Assembly: GCA_964472295.1 (NCBI GenBank)
Contig: CAYYJQ010000005.1
Location: 11,771 to 75,770 of the forward strand
Length of the DNA: 64,000 nucleotides
From: JAJRZX01 sp964472295
GTDB taxonomy: Bacteria > Desulfobacterota > GWC2-55-46 > JADFVP01
Direction: 5' to 3'
The translations under genes were made by a program, and so were the position numbers. This document shows, in pieces, positions 7,946 through 16,950 of this stretch; position 1 is the first letter of the stretch; the number at the start of each line of letters is the position of its first letter. Under the pieces are notes generated by a model. The model made no database searches. It saw nothing but the letters and a program-made list of their open reading frames with translations, and was not told where the DNA came from.

Positions 7946-9150
7946 CAGCCCTTGAAGACCTCGTCAAATACCTTCTCCACGCCACTCACATAGGCGTCCA
8001 TAGAGAATTTTTCTCTTACGCGTTTGTTTCCCTCGCTACCCATCCGCGCGCGGCGTTCTTCTGACCTCAGAAGTTCTCCCGCCTTTTCGGCAAAGTCCCG
8101 GGGTTCACTGCTCCCTACGAGAAACCCGGTCTTACCCTGCACCACGAGCTCGGCGGGGCCCGTGACATCGGCGGCCACAACAGGCCGCCCCATGAGCATG
8201 GCCTCGAGGACCACGCGCGGAAGACCCTCTTTTTTTGATGTAAGCAGAAAGACGTCCATGGCCCGTGTGTACGAGAGGGCGTCGCCGGAAAAACCCGTAA
8301 AGGTGAGGTCTTTTTCAATGCCGAGTGTCCCGGCAAGTTCCTTGAGCGCGCCTTCTTCCGGGCCTGTGCCCACGATGACGCAGTGGATTTTCTGCCCTGA
8401 TTCAATAAGGGCGGCAGTCGTACGGAGGAGAATATCCACGCGTTTTCTCTTTATGAGAGAGCCCACCGTGCCTATGAGGAATGTGCCTTTTTCAAGGCCA
8501 AGTTCTCTTCTTACCTCGGCTGCGGGGCGCGCGGGAGTAAGCAAGGGGTCTATGCCGTTGTGCACGAGAGCGCAGCGTTCGGCAAGCACTCCGGCGGAGA
8601 TAAGAGACTCCATTACGCCCCTTGATACGCAGATAACGCGGTCCACGACGCGGTTGACTTCCTCGGCTTCCTGGGGCGTAAGTTCAACATCAACCCTTGA
8701 GTGCTGTACGCAGTGCGTACCCGCTATACCCGCGGCGAGTATGCCCTCGAGGTTGGAGCTTGGCTGATTATTCAAGTAAATCATATCAAAGCCGCCGTCC
8801 GTGAGGACCGAGGCAATGGCGCGCGAGGCGGGCTCGATGCGCTCGTTGTGGTCGTGAAAGGCGATGAAGCGTCTTCGGAGCGAGGGGAGGGCGAAGAGCG
8901 CGCCGCGCACTGCTTCCTTTACGGCCTTGGCGTAGAATTTTTTTCTGAGTTCAAGGAGGGCAAAGTCCACACCAAGGTCTCTTAGCGCGGTACTTACGTC
9001 CACGCCATCGGCGCCCCTGTAGTTGGCATAAAAGAGTGTGGCAACCTCGTATCTTGTCCTGTCAATACGCTTGAGGAGTTCCATGAGGCTCACCGTGCCG
9101 CCGCCCCACTCCTTTCCAGTATCGAGTATGAGTATCTTCTTTTTTTTCAT
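7945..9150 (-). CDS. GT4 family glycosyltransferase
   Basis: 401 residues. The N-terminus has the short beta strand KKILILDTGKEWGGGTVSL; the C-terminal Rossmann half carries GTVGSLIKRKRVDILL and the EX7E motif EGLPRVVLEAM with GRPVVAAD after it. Such enzymes use nucleotide sugars to extend surface polysaccharides in the cytosol. It is flanked by two related methyltransferases, suggesting that the three act on one methylated sugar branch (inference). ATG at 9150 lies in an A/T-rich stretch. Confidence 0.85.
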   Translation of the reverse strand: MKKKKILILDTGKEWGGGTVSLMELLKRIDRTRYEVATLFYANYRGADGVDVSTALRDLGVDFALLELRKKFYAKAVKEAVRGALFALPSLRRRFIAFHDHNERIEPASRAIASVLTDGGFDMIYLNNQPSSNLEGILAAGIAGTHCVQHSRVDVELTPQEAEEVNRVVDRVICVSRGVMESLISAGVLAERCALVHNGIDPLLTPARPAAEVRRELGLEKGTFLIGTVGSLIKRKRVDILLRTTAALIESGQKIHCVIVGTGPEEGALKELAGTLGIEKDLTFTGFSGDALSYTRAMDVFLLTSKKEGLPRVVLEAMLMGRPVVAADVTGPAELVVQGKTGFLVGSSEPRDFAEKAGELLRSEERRARMGSEGNKRVREKFSMDAYVSGVEKVFDEVFKG

Positions 9151-9165
9151 TTTCTTATCTGAGTC

Positions 9166-9939
9166 TCAGGCCTTCCTGCCTGTTATAATTATGTGCCTTA
9201 TGTAATCGAGGCGGAGTAATTTTAGTAGGGGCCTGAAGACAAAGGCCCAGAAACGGTCCTTCCACTTTGTCTTTCCGCCGCGGTATATCTCTATATTATC
9301 AAAACCCTGTGAGAGAAAAAACCCGTAGGCTTCGTCATACCTTACCGGTGTAATGTGCGTGCAGTCGCGCCAGAAGACAACGGGGTGGCAGACATTGGGC
9401 GTGCTGATGACAAGGTGACCGCCCTTTTTCAGATGCTTCTTCGCGGCGTTGAAGATAGCCATGACCTTCTGCGGGCTTACATGCTCTATGAGTTCGAAGG
9501 CCGTTATCACATCATAGGCCCCTGTAATTTCATTAAGCGAGTAAAAATCGTGTTCATAATTTTTGTCCACGTCAAGGCTCTTGTACTTTACCGTCAGGCC
9601 GGACCTTGTTAGTTCTTTTTCAAGGGTGCGGTCGCCTGCGCCAAAGTCAAGGAGTGCATCGCCGTCTCTTATTATCTTCCTGAGTACCACGGTCCTGTCC
9701 CTTACAACCGGGAACTTGAGAATATTCGGGAGCGTCTCAACGGCGCGCTGGCGGCCACGTGTAAGGTCGCTCCAGAAAGAGTTGTCCTCAGCAGTGGCCT
9801 TTTTCTCTCTCGCTCCGCGCGCCCTGGGGGCGGTGTCTTTTCCTGCTGACGAGGTTTTTTTATCTCTTCCGGCCACGGCGCCGCCGCCGGACTTCTTTGG
9901 TTTTCCTGCCATCTTTTCGCCCTTCGCGCCTCTGGTCAT
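9166..9939 (-). CDS. Class I SAM-dependent methyltransferase, paralogue 2, with basic N-terminal tail
   Basis: 257 residues. The first 50 residues are Lys/Arg/Gly/Ala-rich and low in complexity, probably disordered. The methyltransferase domain follows: LLDFGAGDRTLEKEL (motif I, about 92-106), ITAFELIEHVSPQKV, then HLVISTPNVCHPVVF and DCTHITPVRYDEAYG, shared with the gene at 7313. The ATG at 9939 overlaps the stop of the CgeB-like gene (ATGA), indicating coupled translation. An internal Met at residue 10 is an alternative start. The basic tail is absent from paralogue 1. Confidence 0.8.
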   Translation of the reverse strand: MTRGAKGEKMAGKPKKSGGGAVAGRDKKTSSAGKDTAPRARGAREKKATAEDNSFWSDLTRGRQRAVETLPNILKFPVVRDRTVVLRKIIRDGDALLDFGAGDRTLEKELTRSGLTVKYKSLDVDKNYEHDFYSLNEITGAYDVITAFELIEHVSPQKVMAIFNAAKKHLKKGGHLVISTPNVCHPVVFWRDCTHITPVRYDEAYGFFLSQGFDNIEIYRGGKTKWKDRFWAFVFRPLLKLLRLDYIRHIIITGRKA

Positions 9940-11084
9940 CGTGCCCTCCCTGAACCCCTCATGCCCTCGTAGGCCTCCATAATCCTATCCACTATATCAA
10001 GATAGGAGAACTTTTCTCTTACGCGTTTCATGCCCGATGAGGCAATGCGCTGCCGCCGCTTTTCATCACCAAGAAGCTCGGAGAGTTTTCTGCCAAGGTC
10101 TTCCATATCCCCATACAATACCACATCTCTACCTGGCCTTACCAGAGAGGCAAGGTCAGTTGAGCCGTCGGTAAGGACCAGGGCCCCTGAGGCCGCGCCT
10201 TCGAGGACGCGCATTGTCGTGCCGCTTCTTCCCTCCCCTGGTCCCCAGTTGGTGTGGTTGATGACAACCCGGCTTTCGTTATAGAGTCGCACAAGGTCTT
10301 GGCCCCAGATGGACTCGCCCTTCAGAACACCCCTGAGTGGATTCCCCTTTGCGAGCCTCTTTTTCCACCTCGGCCCGTAGAGCGCGGCCTCTGTCGAGAC
10401 AGATACCGCCCTCTCAAGAAATGCCTCACGTTTTTTTGACCACCCGCCCACAAAGCACCAGTCGTATTTTTTACTGACCCCAAGGGGCCGGAAGACCGCT
10501 GTATCCACGCTGTGATGGATGTGGCCGATGTTCTTGAGGCCCCTCTTTCGGGCCTCTTCAACAAGAGCGGAGTGAAGGAAAAAGTAGTGGTCAAAGAGCG
10601 GGGCCTCAGAAAGGGCCTCCTCGGCGCCCTCTTCGCGCTCTATCCACCAGCCAAAGACAAGGCACTTTCTACGCACCTCGGCAAGGGTCTCAGGGAGGTA
10701 CCTGTAGCCCCGTATTATAAGGACGAGTTCGGGCCTGAAGGAGTTTACCTCTTCGAGGAGGCGCCTGTTGCGGTAGCGGAGCTGGCAGAGGGGATGGTTT
10801 TCAAAGAGGAACCTATGCTTGGGGATGACGCGGAAGTTATGGGCAGTCTTGTTGATGGGGCGGATTACGTAGCGGTCGAACCAGTTGTTCTCGTCAGAGA
10901 AAAAACCGCGCGCCTCGACGCCGCGCCCTGAAAAGGCCCTCTTAAGGTAATCAATAATAGGGGGCCTTGAAAAATAAACGATAAGGACCCTCTTTAGCCT
11001 CCCTTCTGGCCGAGAGAAGAGCCCTTTGCCCGAGGGCCCCTTGTCTATCTTCATGCCCTTGCAGGGCCCGATGGTATTGGTCAT
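9936..11084 (-). CDS. CgeB-like glycosyltransferase
   Basis: 382 residues. The middle and C-terminal parts match the CgeB/Glyco_trans_1_2 type: HIHHSVDTAVFRPLG (around 188-202), WCFVGGWSKKREAFL, VVINHTNWGPGEGRSGTTMRVLEGAASGALVLTD and a final helix REKFSYLDIVDRIMEAYEGM. It is likely a cytosolic GT-B transferase in cell-surface polysaccharide synthesis. ATG at 11084 overlaps the upstream GT9 stop by four bases; Met11 is an alternative start. Substrate unknown. Confidence 0.75.
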   Translation of the reverse strand: MTNTIGPCKGMKIDKGPSGKGLFSRPEGRLKRVLIVYFSRPPIIDYLKRAFSGRGVEARGFFSDENNWFDRYVIRPINKTAHNFRVIPKHRFLFENHPLCQLRYRNRRLLEEVNSFRPELVLIIRGYRYLPETLAEVRRKCLVFGWWIEREEGAEEALSEAPLFDHYFFLHSALVEEARKRGLKNIGHIHHSVDTAVFRPLGVSKKYDWCFVGGWSKKREAFLERAVSVSTEAALYGPRWKKRLAKGNPLRGVLKGESIWGQDLVRLYNESRVVINHTNWGPGEGRSGTTMRVLEGAASGALVLTDGSTDLASLVRPGRDVVLYGDMEDLGRKLSELLGDEKRRQRIASSGMKRVREKFSYLDIVDRIMEAYEGMRGSGRAR

Positions 11085-12337
11085 CTCGAAGCGCCTCTTC
11101 TGGCCCCTCTTTTCCGGCCCCTGCTATGTGGCCTCGTGGCCGGGGCTGTCTTTTTGGCCTTCTTCTTGCTCTTCAAAATATCCTCAATGGCCGCGTATAC
11201 CTCGGATGCGCTTATCTGCTCCATGCACTCCTGGTAAGTGCACTTTTTGCTCACGCAGGGGTCGCAGGTACGGGGTTTTTTTATTATCCTGTGAATTTTA
11301 GTGTCCTGAAGCGGCCCCGTGCGCTCTGGGTCGCTTACGGCGTAGAGGGCAACAACCGGGGTCTTAAGGGCGTATGCAATGTGCATGGGCCCCGTGTCGC
11401 TGGTTACGAAAACCTTGAGCCTTGCTATGAGGGCGGCGGTCTCTCGAAGCGATAGCCTTCCAGCGGCAATGATTACGCGGGGTGCGGTTTCGCTCTCCTT
11501 GCCAGCCCTGGCCCCTTTTTTCCCTGCCATGCCCTTGTCCTCAAGGCCGCGGGCAATCTCGCGGCAGAGGTGCACCTCGGCAGGTGAGCCCGTAAGGATT
11601 ATTCTCGCGCCCGGGTTTTGAGAGAGCACCCTGCGGCCAAGTTCGATGAAGGACTTTGGGAACCACTCTCTACTCAGCGTCGAGGCCCCGGGGTTGAAGC
11701 CTATCAAGACCTCTTTTCCTGTAATACCCTCGCGCCGTAAAAAGGCATCCACAGCCTCGGTGCAGACCTTCTCTATACTGAGGTCCATCTCTACCCCGCA
11801 TGGCTCGGCGCCAAGTAGCGCCGCGGTGCGAAGCCGCGCCTCTATGCCGTGACCAAGGTCGGCCCAGGTGAGGGCTGGCTCTTTATTGGAGAGGAGAAAG
11901 GAGAATTTACTCACATTGGGTAGTTTTACGATAAACCTCGCCCCCGCGAGATAAGACATGGGCGTTGCCTGCGGCTCGTTGCCATGGAGGATAATGGCAA
12001 CATCGGGCCTTCGTCTTCTGAGGGCAAGGACAGTAGAGAAAAACCGCCTCCACCCGCCATGAAAGGGGATGACTTCGTCTATATTGGCATTGTTCCTGAA
12101 GAGTTCCATATTGTCTTTATTAAGGAGCGCCGTAACACGCGCCTCTGGAAAGCGCGCCCGAAGGGCGCGTAGCGCAGGGGTGCTCATAAGGGTATCGCCG
12201 ATGGCCGTTGAGGAGACAACAAGGATACTGCGCACCGAGGCCGCGTCAAAGTAGGTGAGAGAGCGTTTTCTGCGGTCGTGTTTATCGAGGAACTTTAAAA
12301 GCCTCAGGAGCATGGCCTCGACTGGTCTTATCTTCAC
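11081..12337 (-). CDS. GT9 heptosyltransferase family protein with basic C-terminal tail (copy 3)
   Basis: 418 residues from a GTG at 12337 that overlaps the stop of the deacetylase gene as GTGA, the best-supported start; frames reaching 12499 lie inside that gene. Motifs: SSTAIGDTLMSTPALRAL near residue 45, SDTGPMHIAYALKTPVV with the conserved His, and CDPCVSKKCTYQECM. An insertion rich in Gly/Lys (KGMAGKKGARAGKESE) interrupts the C-terminal half, and the protein ends in about 25 mostly Lys/Arg residues, which might bind phosphate-rich lipid A or membrane (inference). Confidence 0.82.
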   Translation of the reverse strand: MKIRPVEAMLLRLLKFLDKHDRRKRSLTYFDAASVRSILVVSSTAIGDTLMSTPALRALRARFPEARVTALLNKDNMELFRNNANIDEVIPFHGGWRRFFSTVLALRRRRPDVAIILHGNEPQATPMSYLAGARFIVKLPNVSKFSFLLSNKEPALTWADLGHGIEARLRTAALLGAEPCGVEMDLSIEKVCTEAVDAFLRREGITGKEVLIGFNPGASTLSREWFPKSFIELGRRVLSQNPGARIILTGSPAEVHLCREIARGLEDKGMAGKKGARAGKESETAPRVIIAAGRLSLRETAALIARLKVFVTSDTGPMHIAYALKTPVVALYAVSDPERTGPLQDTKIHRIIKKPRTCDPCVSKKCTYQECMEQISASEVYAAIEDILKSKKKAKKTAPATRPHSRGRKRGARRGASR

Positions 12338-13143
12338 CCTTTTTTGCCTCTCATGCCAAGGTAGACCCTGCTTAGAAGGGGGCTTGTGTATATGGAGAGC
12401 CTCCTGCCTGCCCAGGACGCGCCTTCCTTTGTCACTATGCGCTCGATACTCATGGGGTTTGAAGTTGTAGTCACCACTCCTCGGCGCGTTGTAAAACATG
12501 CCCTGTACCCCGCCCTTTTCGCGGCCTCTCGCGCGGTTTCGTTGAACTTTCCACGGGGCCAGCAGATGGCCGGAGAGGGCGCCTTTAGTTCTTCTTCAAT
12601 CCGCGATTTGGACTCTCTTAATTCTCTCTCAAGCCCGTCCTCGTCGAGGGCGTCGCACTCGGCGTGCGTCACTGTGTGCGAGCCGAACTCGATGAGACCG
12701 CTTCCTTTCATCTCGCGGGCCATGTCCCAGTTCATTATGACCTTGTTAAACTTTCCTTCTGCCACAAGGGCCTTTGACTCACTGTGCGAAGGCGGGCTCT
12801 TTTTGAAGTCCTCGAGGCCGGCCGCGTCAATGGGCGCGGAAGCCGCGCCGTCGAGCCAGGCGGTTGGCGCGAATACAAGTGCGCGGATATTGTATTTTTT
12901 TAGGAGCGGGAAGGCGTATATGTAGTTATCGAGATAGGCGTCGTCAAAGGTGATGAGAAGGGCGCGCCCGTCTATCTTCAGAGAACCCTCCATGAAGGCG
13001 AGGAGTTCCTCAAGGGATAGGGTCCTGTACCCGCCGTCCTGAATGGAGCGGAGGTGGGCCTCGAAGTCAGCGGGCGTTACGGTTATCATGTCCCCGCTCC
13101 TTGGGTTTATGTGGTGGTACATGAGTACGGGTATTACGATCAA
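12334..13143 (-). CDS. Polysaccharide deacetylase (NodB/CE4 family)
   Basis: 269 residues if started at TTG 13143. NodB motifs in order: PVLMYHHI near the N-terminus, LITFDDAY (catalytic Asp and metal Asp), GSHTVTH (metal His pair) and WPRGKFNETAREAAK. CE4 enzymes remove N-acetyl or similar groups from sugars. An insert of about 40 residues (DGAASAPIDAAG...) lies between the FDD and SHTVTH motifs. The frame stays open to 13440, but there it runs through repeat palindromes and into the upstream GT4 gene, so the extra 99 residues are not credible. The TTG has AAGGG eight bases before it. Confidence 0.8.
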   Translation of the reverse strand: MIVIPVLMYHHINPRSGDMITVTPADFEAHLRSIQDGGYRTLSLEELLAFMEGSLKIDGRALLITFDDAYLDNYIYAFPLLKKYNIRALVFAPTAWLDGAASAPIDAAGLEDFKKSPPSHSESKALVAEGKFNKVIMNWDMAREMKGSGLIEFGSHTVTHAECDALDEDGLERELRESKSRIEEELKAPSPAICWPRGKFNETAREAAKRAGYRACFTTRRGVVTTTSNPMSIERIVTKEGASWAGRRLSIYTSPLLSRVYLGMRGKKG

Positions 13144-13168
13144 GTTGTCTGCCCTTTTAAGTTTTTTG

Positions 13169-13318
13169 TCGGGTTTCGCTGATGCTCTACCCAACCTTAT
13201 CTTTTGGTGGGCAGTGCCCACCCTACTATAAATCTTCACCATCAAGTCTTCCCAGCGGCCAAGGGCCGCTGGAATTAATTTTCTTTGTTTTACTTTCTTT
13301 TTTTTAAAAGAAAGTAAA
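13169..13318 (+). repeat. Palindromic repeat cluster with simple hairpin element
   Basis: TCGGGT...ACCCAAC (13169-13195), GGTGGGCAGTGCCCACC (13206-13222), a GC palindrome with arms CCAGCGGCC/GGCCGCTGG (13252-13272), and a 13-bp hairpin TTTACTTTCTTTT/AAAAGAAAGTAAA (13289-13318). The hairpin's outer pairs differ from other copies but stay complementary. Confidence 0.88.
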
Positions 13319-13357
13319 GAAATCCTTCTTTTTCTTTTTTGTTTTGCGTCTCTTCCC

Positions 13358-14458
13358 TTATCTTTTCTTCTTCTTAACGAGTGTTGAGTAGAGTCCGTGG
13401 AGTTTCTGGACCATTCGTATTGTAGAGAAGTCGGCCTCAACGAGTTTTCTGCCTTCTTTCCCCATCCTCTCCCTGAGTCCGGGGTCTTTAAGTAGTTTTA
13501 TAATGGCCCCCTGGAGTTCTTCCGCGTTATCGGGCTCAACGAGGAGTCCGGTGCGTCCATCACGGACCACCTCGGGCACGCCGCCTACGCGCGTGGAGAT
13601 TACGGCCCGTTCCATGGCCGAGGCCTCGAGGATTGATGTGCCAAGGGCCTCCTGGAACGTAGGGAGCACAAAGAGGTCAATGCCTTTTAATACTACCTCT
13701 ACGTCGGGCCTCAGCCCGAGGAGGCGCACGTTTTTTTCAAGGCCAAGTTCTCTTATCCTGTTCTTTATGTTCTCTTCCTGCGGTCCGTTTCCGGCGAAGA
13801 CAAAGAGGGCGTCAGGGACCTCGGCGAGCACTCCGGGTATGGCGTCGAGGAGCACGTGGTGGCCCTTTTTTCTCCTGAGTATTGCTATGACGCCGACGAC
13901 AGGCACACCGGGCGAAATGCCCTCTGACTCGCGAAAGTTATCCGCAACAATCTCGGGGTCAAAACGCTTAAGGTCTATGCCCGTTGGTATGGAGAGCACC
14001 TGGCGGCCTGCTATGCCGCGTTCGGCAACGAGATACCGCCGCACGTACTCGCTCACAGTGACCACGCGGTGCGGTATCATGGAGTAAGTCGGTTTTGAGG
14101 TAATGGGCAGGGCAAGGTGACGCGTGCGCACCACCACGGGACGCCTCGCTGAGAGCCGCGCCGCGATTCCCGCAAGAAAACTATCGGTGCCGCTGTGTGT
14201 CACCACAATATCCACGCCCTCGCGTTTTATAAGGCCCGCTATGAAGCGCACTGCCCCTATGTCGTGGGAGGCGCGGAGCCTGTGGGTATGGACCTCGATG
14301 CCGGCGGCACGGGCGCGCTCCTGTAGTTTACTTCCAGGCCTGCAGAGAATAATAACCCGCTCGCCAAAGGAATCCCTGAGACCCAGACACTCGTGAAAGG
14401 TGCGGTTCTCCTGACCGCCCCAACCCGATGAACTCTCTGTGTGCAAGATAGTCAGCAT
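13358..14458 (-). CDS. GT4 family glycosyltransferase
   Basis: 366 residues. N-terminal SSSGWGGQENRTF loop; GVVGVIAILRRKKGHHVLLDAIP region for the C-terminal domain start; EX7E motif in QEALGTSILEASAMERAVI; then GGVPEVVRDGRTGLLV. It has the typical architecture of WaaG/WbaZ-like transferases acting on LPS core or O-chain in the cytosol. ATG at 14458. The gene is preceded by 241 bases of repeat and followed by the repeat cluster before the deacetylase, so it may be its own transcription unit. Sugar unknown. Confidence 0.85.
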   Translation of the reverse strand: MLTILHTESSSGWGGQENRTFHECLGLRDSFGERVIILCRPGSKLQERARAAGIEVHTHRLRASHDIGAVRFIAGLIKREGVDIVVTHSGTDSFLAGIAARLSARRPVVVRTRHLALPITSKPTYSMIPHRVVTVSEYVRRYLVAERGIAGRQVLSIPTGIDLKRFDPEIVADNFRESEGISPGVPVVGVIAILRRKKGHHVLLDAIPGVLAEVPDALFVFAGNGPQEENIKNRIRELGLEKNVRLLGLRPDVEVVLKGIDLFVLPTFQEALGTSILEASAMERAVISTRVGGVPEVVRDGRTGLLVEPDNAEELQGAIIKLLKDPGLRERMGKEGRKLVEADFSTIRMVQKLHGLYSTLVKKKKR

Positions 14459-14491
14459 ATTGAAAAAGGTTTTCTTTGTTCTGCTTTTTTT

Positions 14492-14692
14492 GTTGGGTTT
14501 CGCTGCGCTCTACCCAACCTACGACCTATTGGTTTTCTTTGTCCTACTTTCTTTTTTCTAAAAGAAAGTAGGGAGTTTTCTTTGACGCGGTCTCGTCATG
14601 GGTAAAGTACACCTGCCATACGTTGTGTCCCAAAGATCCAGAGAGACATCGCCACCCGAACAAAAATCTTTCTTTTTTCCAAAAGAAAGGGG
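14492..14692 (+). repeat. Full composite hairpin repeat (leader, hairpin 1, core type B, hairpin 2)
   Basis: GTTGGGT...ACCCAAC palindrome (14492-14518), then leader ATTGGTTTTCTTTG (14528-14541), hairpin 1 with arms CCTACTTTCTTTT and AAAAGAAAGTAGG (14543-14572), a second TTTTCTTTG leader (14576-14584), core (14585-14666) and hairpin 2 CTTTCTTTT/AAAAGAAAG (14668-14689). On the minus strand hairpin 2 is followed by ATTTTT, 10 bases after the stop of the gene at 14700. Confidence 0.88.
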
Positions 14693-14699
14693 ATGTTTT

Positions 14700-15851
14700 C
14701 TATCTACTTGACATAGCCTCTGTTATATACCCTTCGAGCGCCTCTTCTATTAACGCAGGGTCCAGTTCATCGAGGCACTCGCTCTTCTTGCTCCCATGGC
14801 AACCGTCTTTTCCGCAGGGCACGCACTCGCGTTCGTCCTGAATGACCGTATTCAGCCCGAATCGCTGAATACCGCTTCGCGCGGGGTAGGGAGTGAGGGG
14901 GCCGCTCTTGTCAAAAGAAAGTCCCTCTGCGGCCTCGTTATCCCATGGCCCCCAGTCAAAGGCCCCGCTGGGGCCAAAGAGCGCCACAACGGGAGTGCCC
15001 ACGGCCGCGGCTATGTGCATGGGCGCCGAGTCCACGCCAAAGAAGAAGGCCGCGAGCCTTGAGAGAACGCCGAGGCCCTTGAGGCTTATTAGACCCGCGA
15101 GGTCTACTGCCTCTTTTTTCATTAACCGCTCTATCTCGCGGGCCATGGCCATCTCGCGCGCCTCGGGCCCTGATGTTATGACAACAGGCAGTCCCTTCTC
15201 TACGATGCTATCGAGCACTCGCGCCATGAGCGCCGGTGACGGGCACTTGAAGAGCCACCTCGATACAGGGTGAACGTGCACAAAGGGCCTTCCGGCTATA
15301 AGCCCCTCTTGTTCCAATATGGCGCTTACCTCTACCTCGTCTTCTTGGGAAGTAAAAAAATCCACCCTAAGGTCCCTTGTATCGATTCCAAAGGGCCGGA
15401 GCACCGAGAGATTGCGAAGGACCGTATGCGTCATGGGCGGAGGCACTGGCGCCCTCTGCGTGTAGAAGTAGGCCTTTCCCGGAAAACCCCTGCCAGAGGG
15501 GTCAGGCCCCAGGCGGAACCTCGCGCCGGAGAGGAGGCCCGTAAAGGCCGCGCGGTCGCCGCCCGTAAGATCCACTGTCATGTCAAAGCCCCTGGCCCGG
15601 AGTCTCTTTATGAACCCAAGGCTTGCGCGCACCTTGCCCCTGCCGCCCCCGCCCCGCTCCATGATAATCACCTCGTCAACAAGGGGATTACGGGTAAGCA
15701 TATCAGAGGTCCCAGGGTTCACAAGGGCGCTTATGCGCGCGCCGGGAAAGGTCTCGCTGAGCGCCCTTATGGCAGGAACCGTAAGAAGCACGTCACCGAT
15801 GTTGCGGAGCTTTATTACGAGTATCTTCCCAATGCCGCTAAACTCTCGCAC
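14700..15851 (-). CDS. GT9 heptosyltransferase, WaaQ (heptosyltransferase III)-like (copy 4)
   Basis: 383 residues. KLRNIGDVLLTVPAIRAL at the N-terminus; VHPVSRWLFKCPSP, VVITSGPE and FFFGVDSAPMHIAAAVGTPVVALFGPSGAFDWGPWDN follow. The combination of the WLFKC segment with the VDSAPMHIAAAVGTP segment is characteristic of WaaQ, which adds the branch heptose III to the inner core. A Cys-rich stretch, CVPCGKDGCHGSKKSEC, follows. GTG start at 15851 with a GGAGGG-like site upstream. It lies six bases after the GT2 gene and is probably cotranscribed with it. Confidence 0.85.
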   Translation of the reverse strand: MREFSGIGKILVIKLRNIGDVLLTVPAIRALSETFPGARISALVNPGTSDMLTRNPLVDEVIIMERGGGGRGKVRASLGFIKRLRARGFDMTVDLTGGDRAAFTGLLSGARFRLGPDPSGRGFPGKAYFYTQRAPVPPPMTHTVLRNLSVLRPFGIDTRDLRVDFFTSQEDEVEVSAILEQEGLIAGRPFVHVHPVSRWLFKCPSPALMARVLDSIVEKGLPVVITSGPEAREMAMAREIERLMKKEAVDLAGLISLKGLGVLSRLAAFFFGVDSAPMHIAAAVGTPVVALFGPSGAFDWGPWDNEAAEGLSFDKSGPLTPYPARSGIQRFGLNTVIQDERECVPCGKDGCHGSKKSECLDELDPALIEEALEGYITEAMSSR

Positions 15852-15857
15852 TCGCCC

Positions 15858-16622
15858 CTACCCTCCGCGCCTTGACCGCTCTCTTGTCATGACCCTCAGT
15901 TTCCTGTACTTCTCGTAGGTATAGTAGGCATAAAGCCAGGAGAGCACAAGGCCTGTCTTGCCTTCGAGCACGCCGCCGCGAAGGAAAAACATCTTTATAA
16001 AGGTAAAGGGCGGGCGAAGCACCATGTCCGCGGCCCCGGTGGTCCGGCCTTCCTTCATCATCTCCTCCGCCGCAAGGCGCGAGTACCGCTCCATGCGCCT
16101 AAGGTAATCTTCGACGCCAGAGTATGTCCTGTGGATGAGGGGCGTTCTGAGTCTCTCCGTCGGCCCATCAACCACAACCGCCTCGTGAACGGCGCGCTCG
16201 GAAAACCTCCCCGCGTCTTGCCTGTAGAGCCTCAGGTTATAATCAGGATACCACCCGCAGCGGCGCACCCATTTATCGCCGAAAAAATTCTTTCTCGGCA
16301 CATAATACCCAAGAGCCCCGCCGCGCTCAAGCACGCGCCCTATCTCCTCGCCCAGGCCCGGAGCGGCCCGCTCATCGGCGTCGATATTGAATATCCACTC
16401 ATTACGAGCCCTCGACTGGCAGAGGTTCTTCTGCGCGCCAAAGCCCAGCCAGTCATCCGTAAAGACCTCTGCCCCAAGGTCGCGGCATATCTCTCTGGTC
16501 CTGTCCGTGCTCCCCGAATCAGAGACGATTATCTCGTCTGCCCACCCCGCCACGCTCTCAAGGCAGGCCTTGATATTGGCCTCCTCGTTAAGGGTGATTA
16601 TGGTTATTGTAATCTTTTTCAT
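15858..16622 (-). CDS. GT2 glycosyltransferase, WaaE/KdtX-like LPS core glycosyltransferase
   Basis: 254 residues. Family 2 fold: ITIITLNEEANIKACLESV (5-23), VSDSGSTDRT, GFGAQKN, then IDADERA (DXD-type metal site) and WYPDYNLRLYRQDAGRFSERAVHE, which is typical of the WaaE/KdtX beta-glucosyltransferases acting on heptose I. The C-terminal LRPPFTFIKMFFLRGGVLEG segment is an amphipathic membrane-contact helix seen in that group. ATG at 16622. It forms a likely operon with the WaaQ-like gene. Confidence 0.85.
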   Translation of the reverse strand: MKKITITIITLNEEANIKACLESVAGWADEIIVSDSGSTDRTREICRDLGAEVFTDDWLGFGAQKNLCQSRARNEWIFNIDADERAAPGLGEEIGRVLERGGALGYYVPRKNFFGDKWVRRCGWYPDYNLRLYRQDAGRFSERAVHEAVVVDGPTERLRTPLIHRTYSGVEDYLRRMERYSRLAAEEMMKEGRTTGAADMVLRPPFTFIKMFFLRGGVLEGKTGLVLSWLYAYYTYEKYRKLRVMTRERSRRGG

Positions 16623-16747
16623 GGGCCAAAGGGGGTATGCCTAAAGGGCGGGCGCCTTTTCACGGGCCCGGCCCGGCAGGGGGATAAGGGGACAACTTCA
16701 AACCAAATGGGGGCGGAGTGTCTTAAGACAGGTGAGACGCTGAGGGG

Positions 16748-16927
16748 TCAGTTATCCCCCTCAACCTTCTCGGCCTCGTCTACAATCATTACGGGGATGC
16801 CGTCCTTTATGGGATATACAAGCGAGCAGTGCTCGCAGACTATGCCGTCGCCCTTTTTATCCAACTTGACCCCGCCCTTGCACTCCGGACACGCGAGTAT
16901 CTCCAGTAACTCCCTGTCAATCGCCAT
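16748..16927 (-). CDS. UPF0434/Trm112-family zinc-ribbon protein (YcaR-like)
   Basis: 59 residues, found by translating the gap by hand. It begins MAIDRELLEILACPECKGG, and later has VCEHCSLVYPIKDGIPVM. The two CxxC pairs form a small zinc ribbon, and the LACPxCKG and YPIxDGIPVM motifs are the family signature. YcaR in enterobacteria sits next to lpxK and kdsB, so presence in an LPS cluster fits the family's usual neighbourhood; its role is unknown. The 120 bases between its stop and the GT2 gene hold nothing recognisable. Confidence 0.88.
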   Translation of the reverse strand: MAIDRELLEILACPECKGGVKLDKKGDGIVCEHCSLVYPIKDGIPVMIVDEAEKVEGDN

Positions 16928-16950
16928 CTCTTCCTCCAGAAATAAAAACT

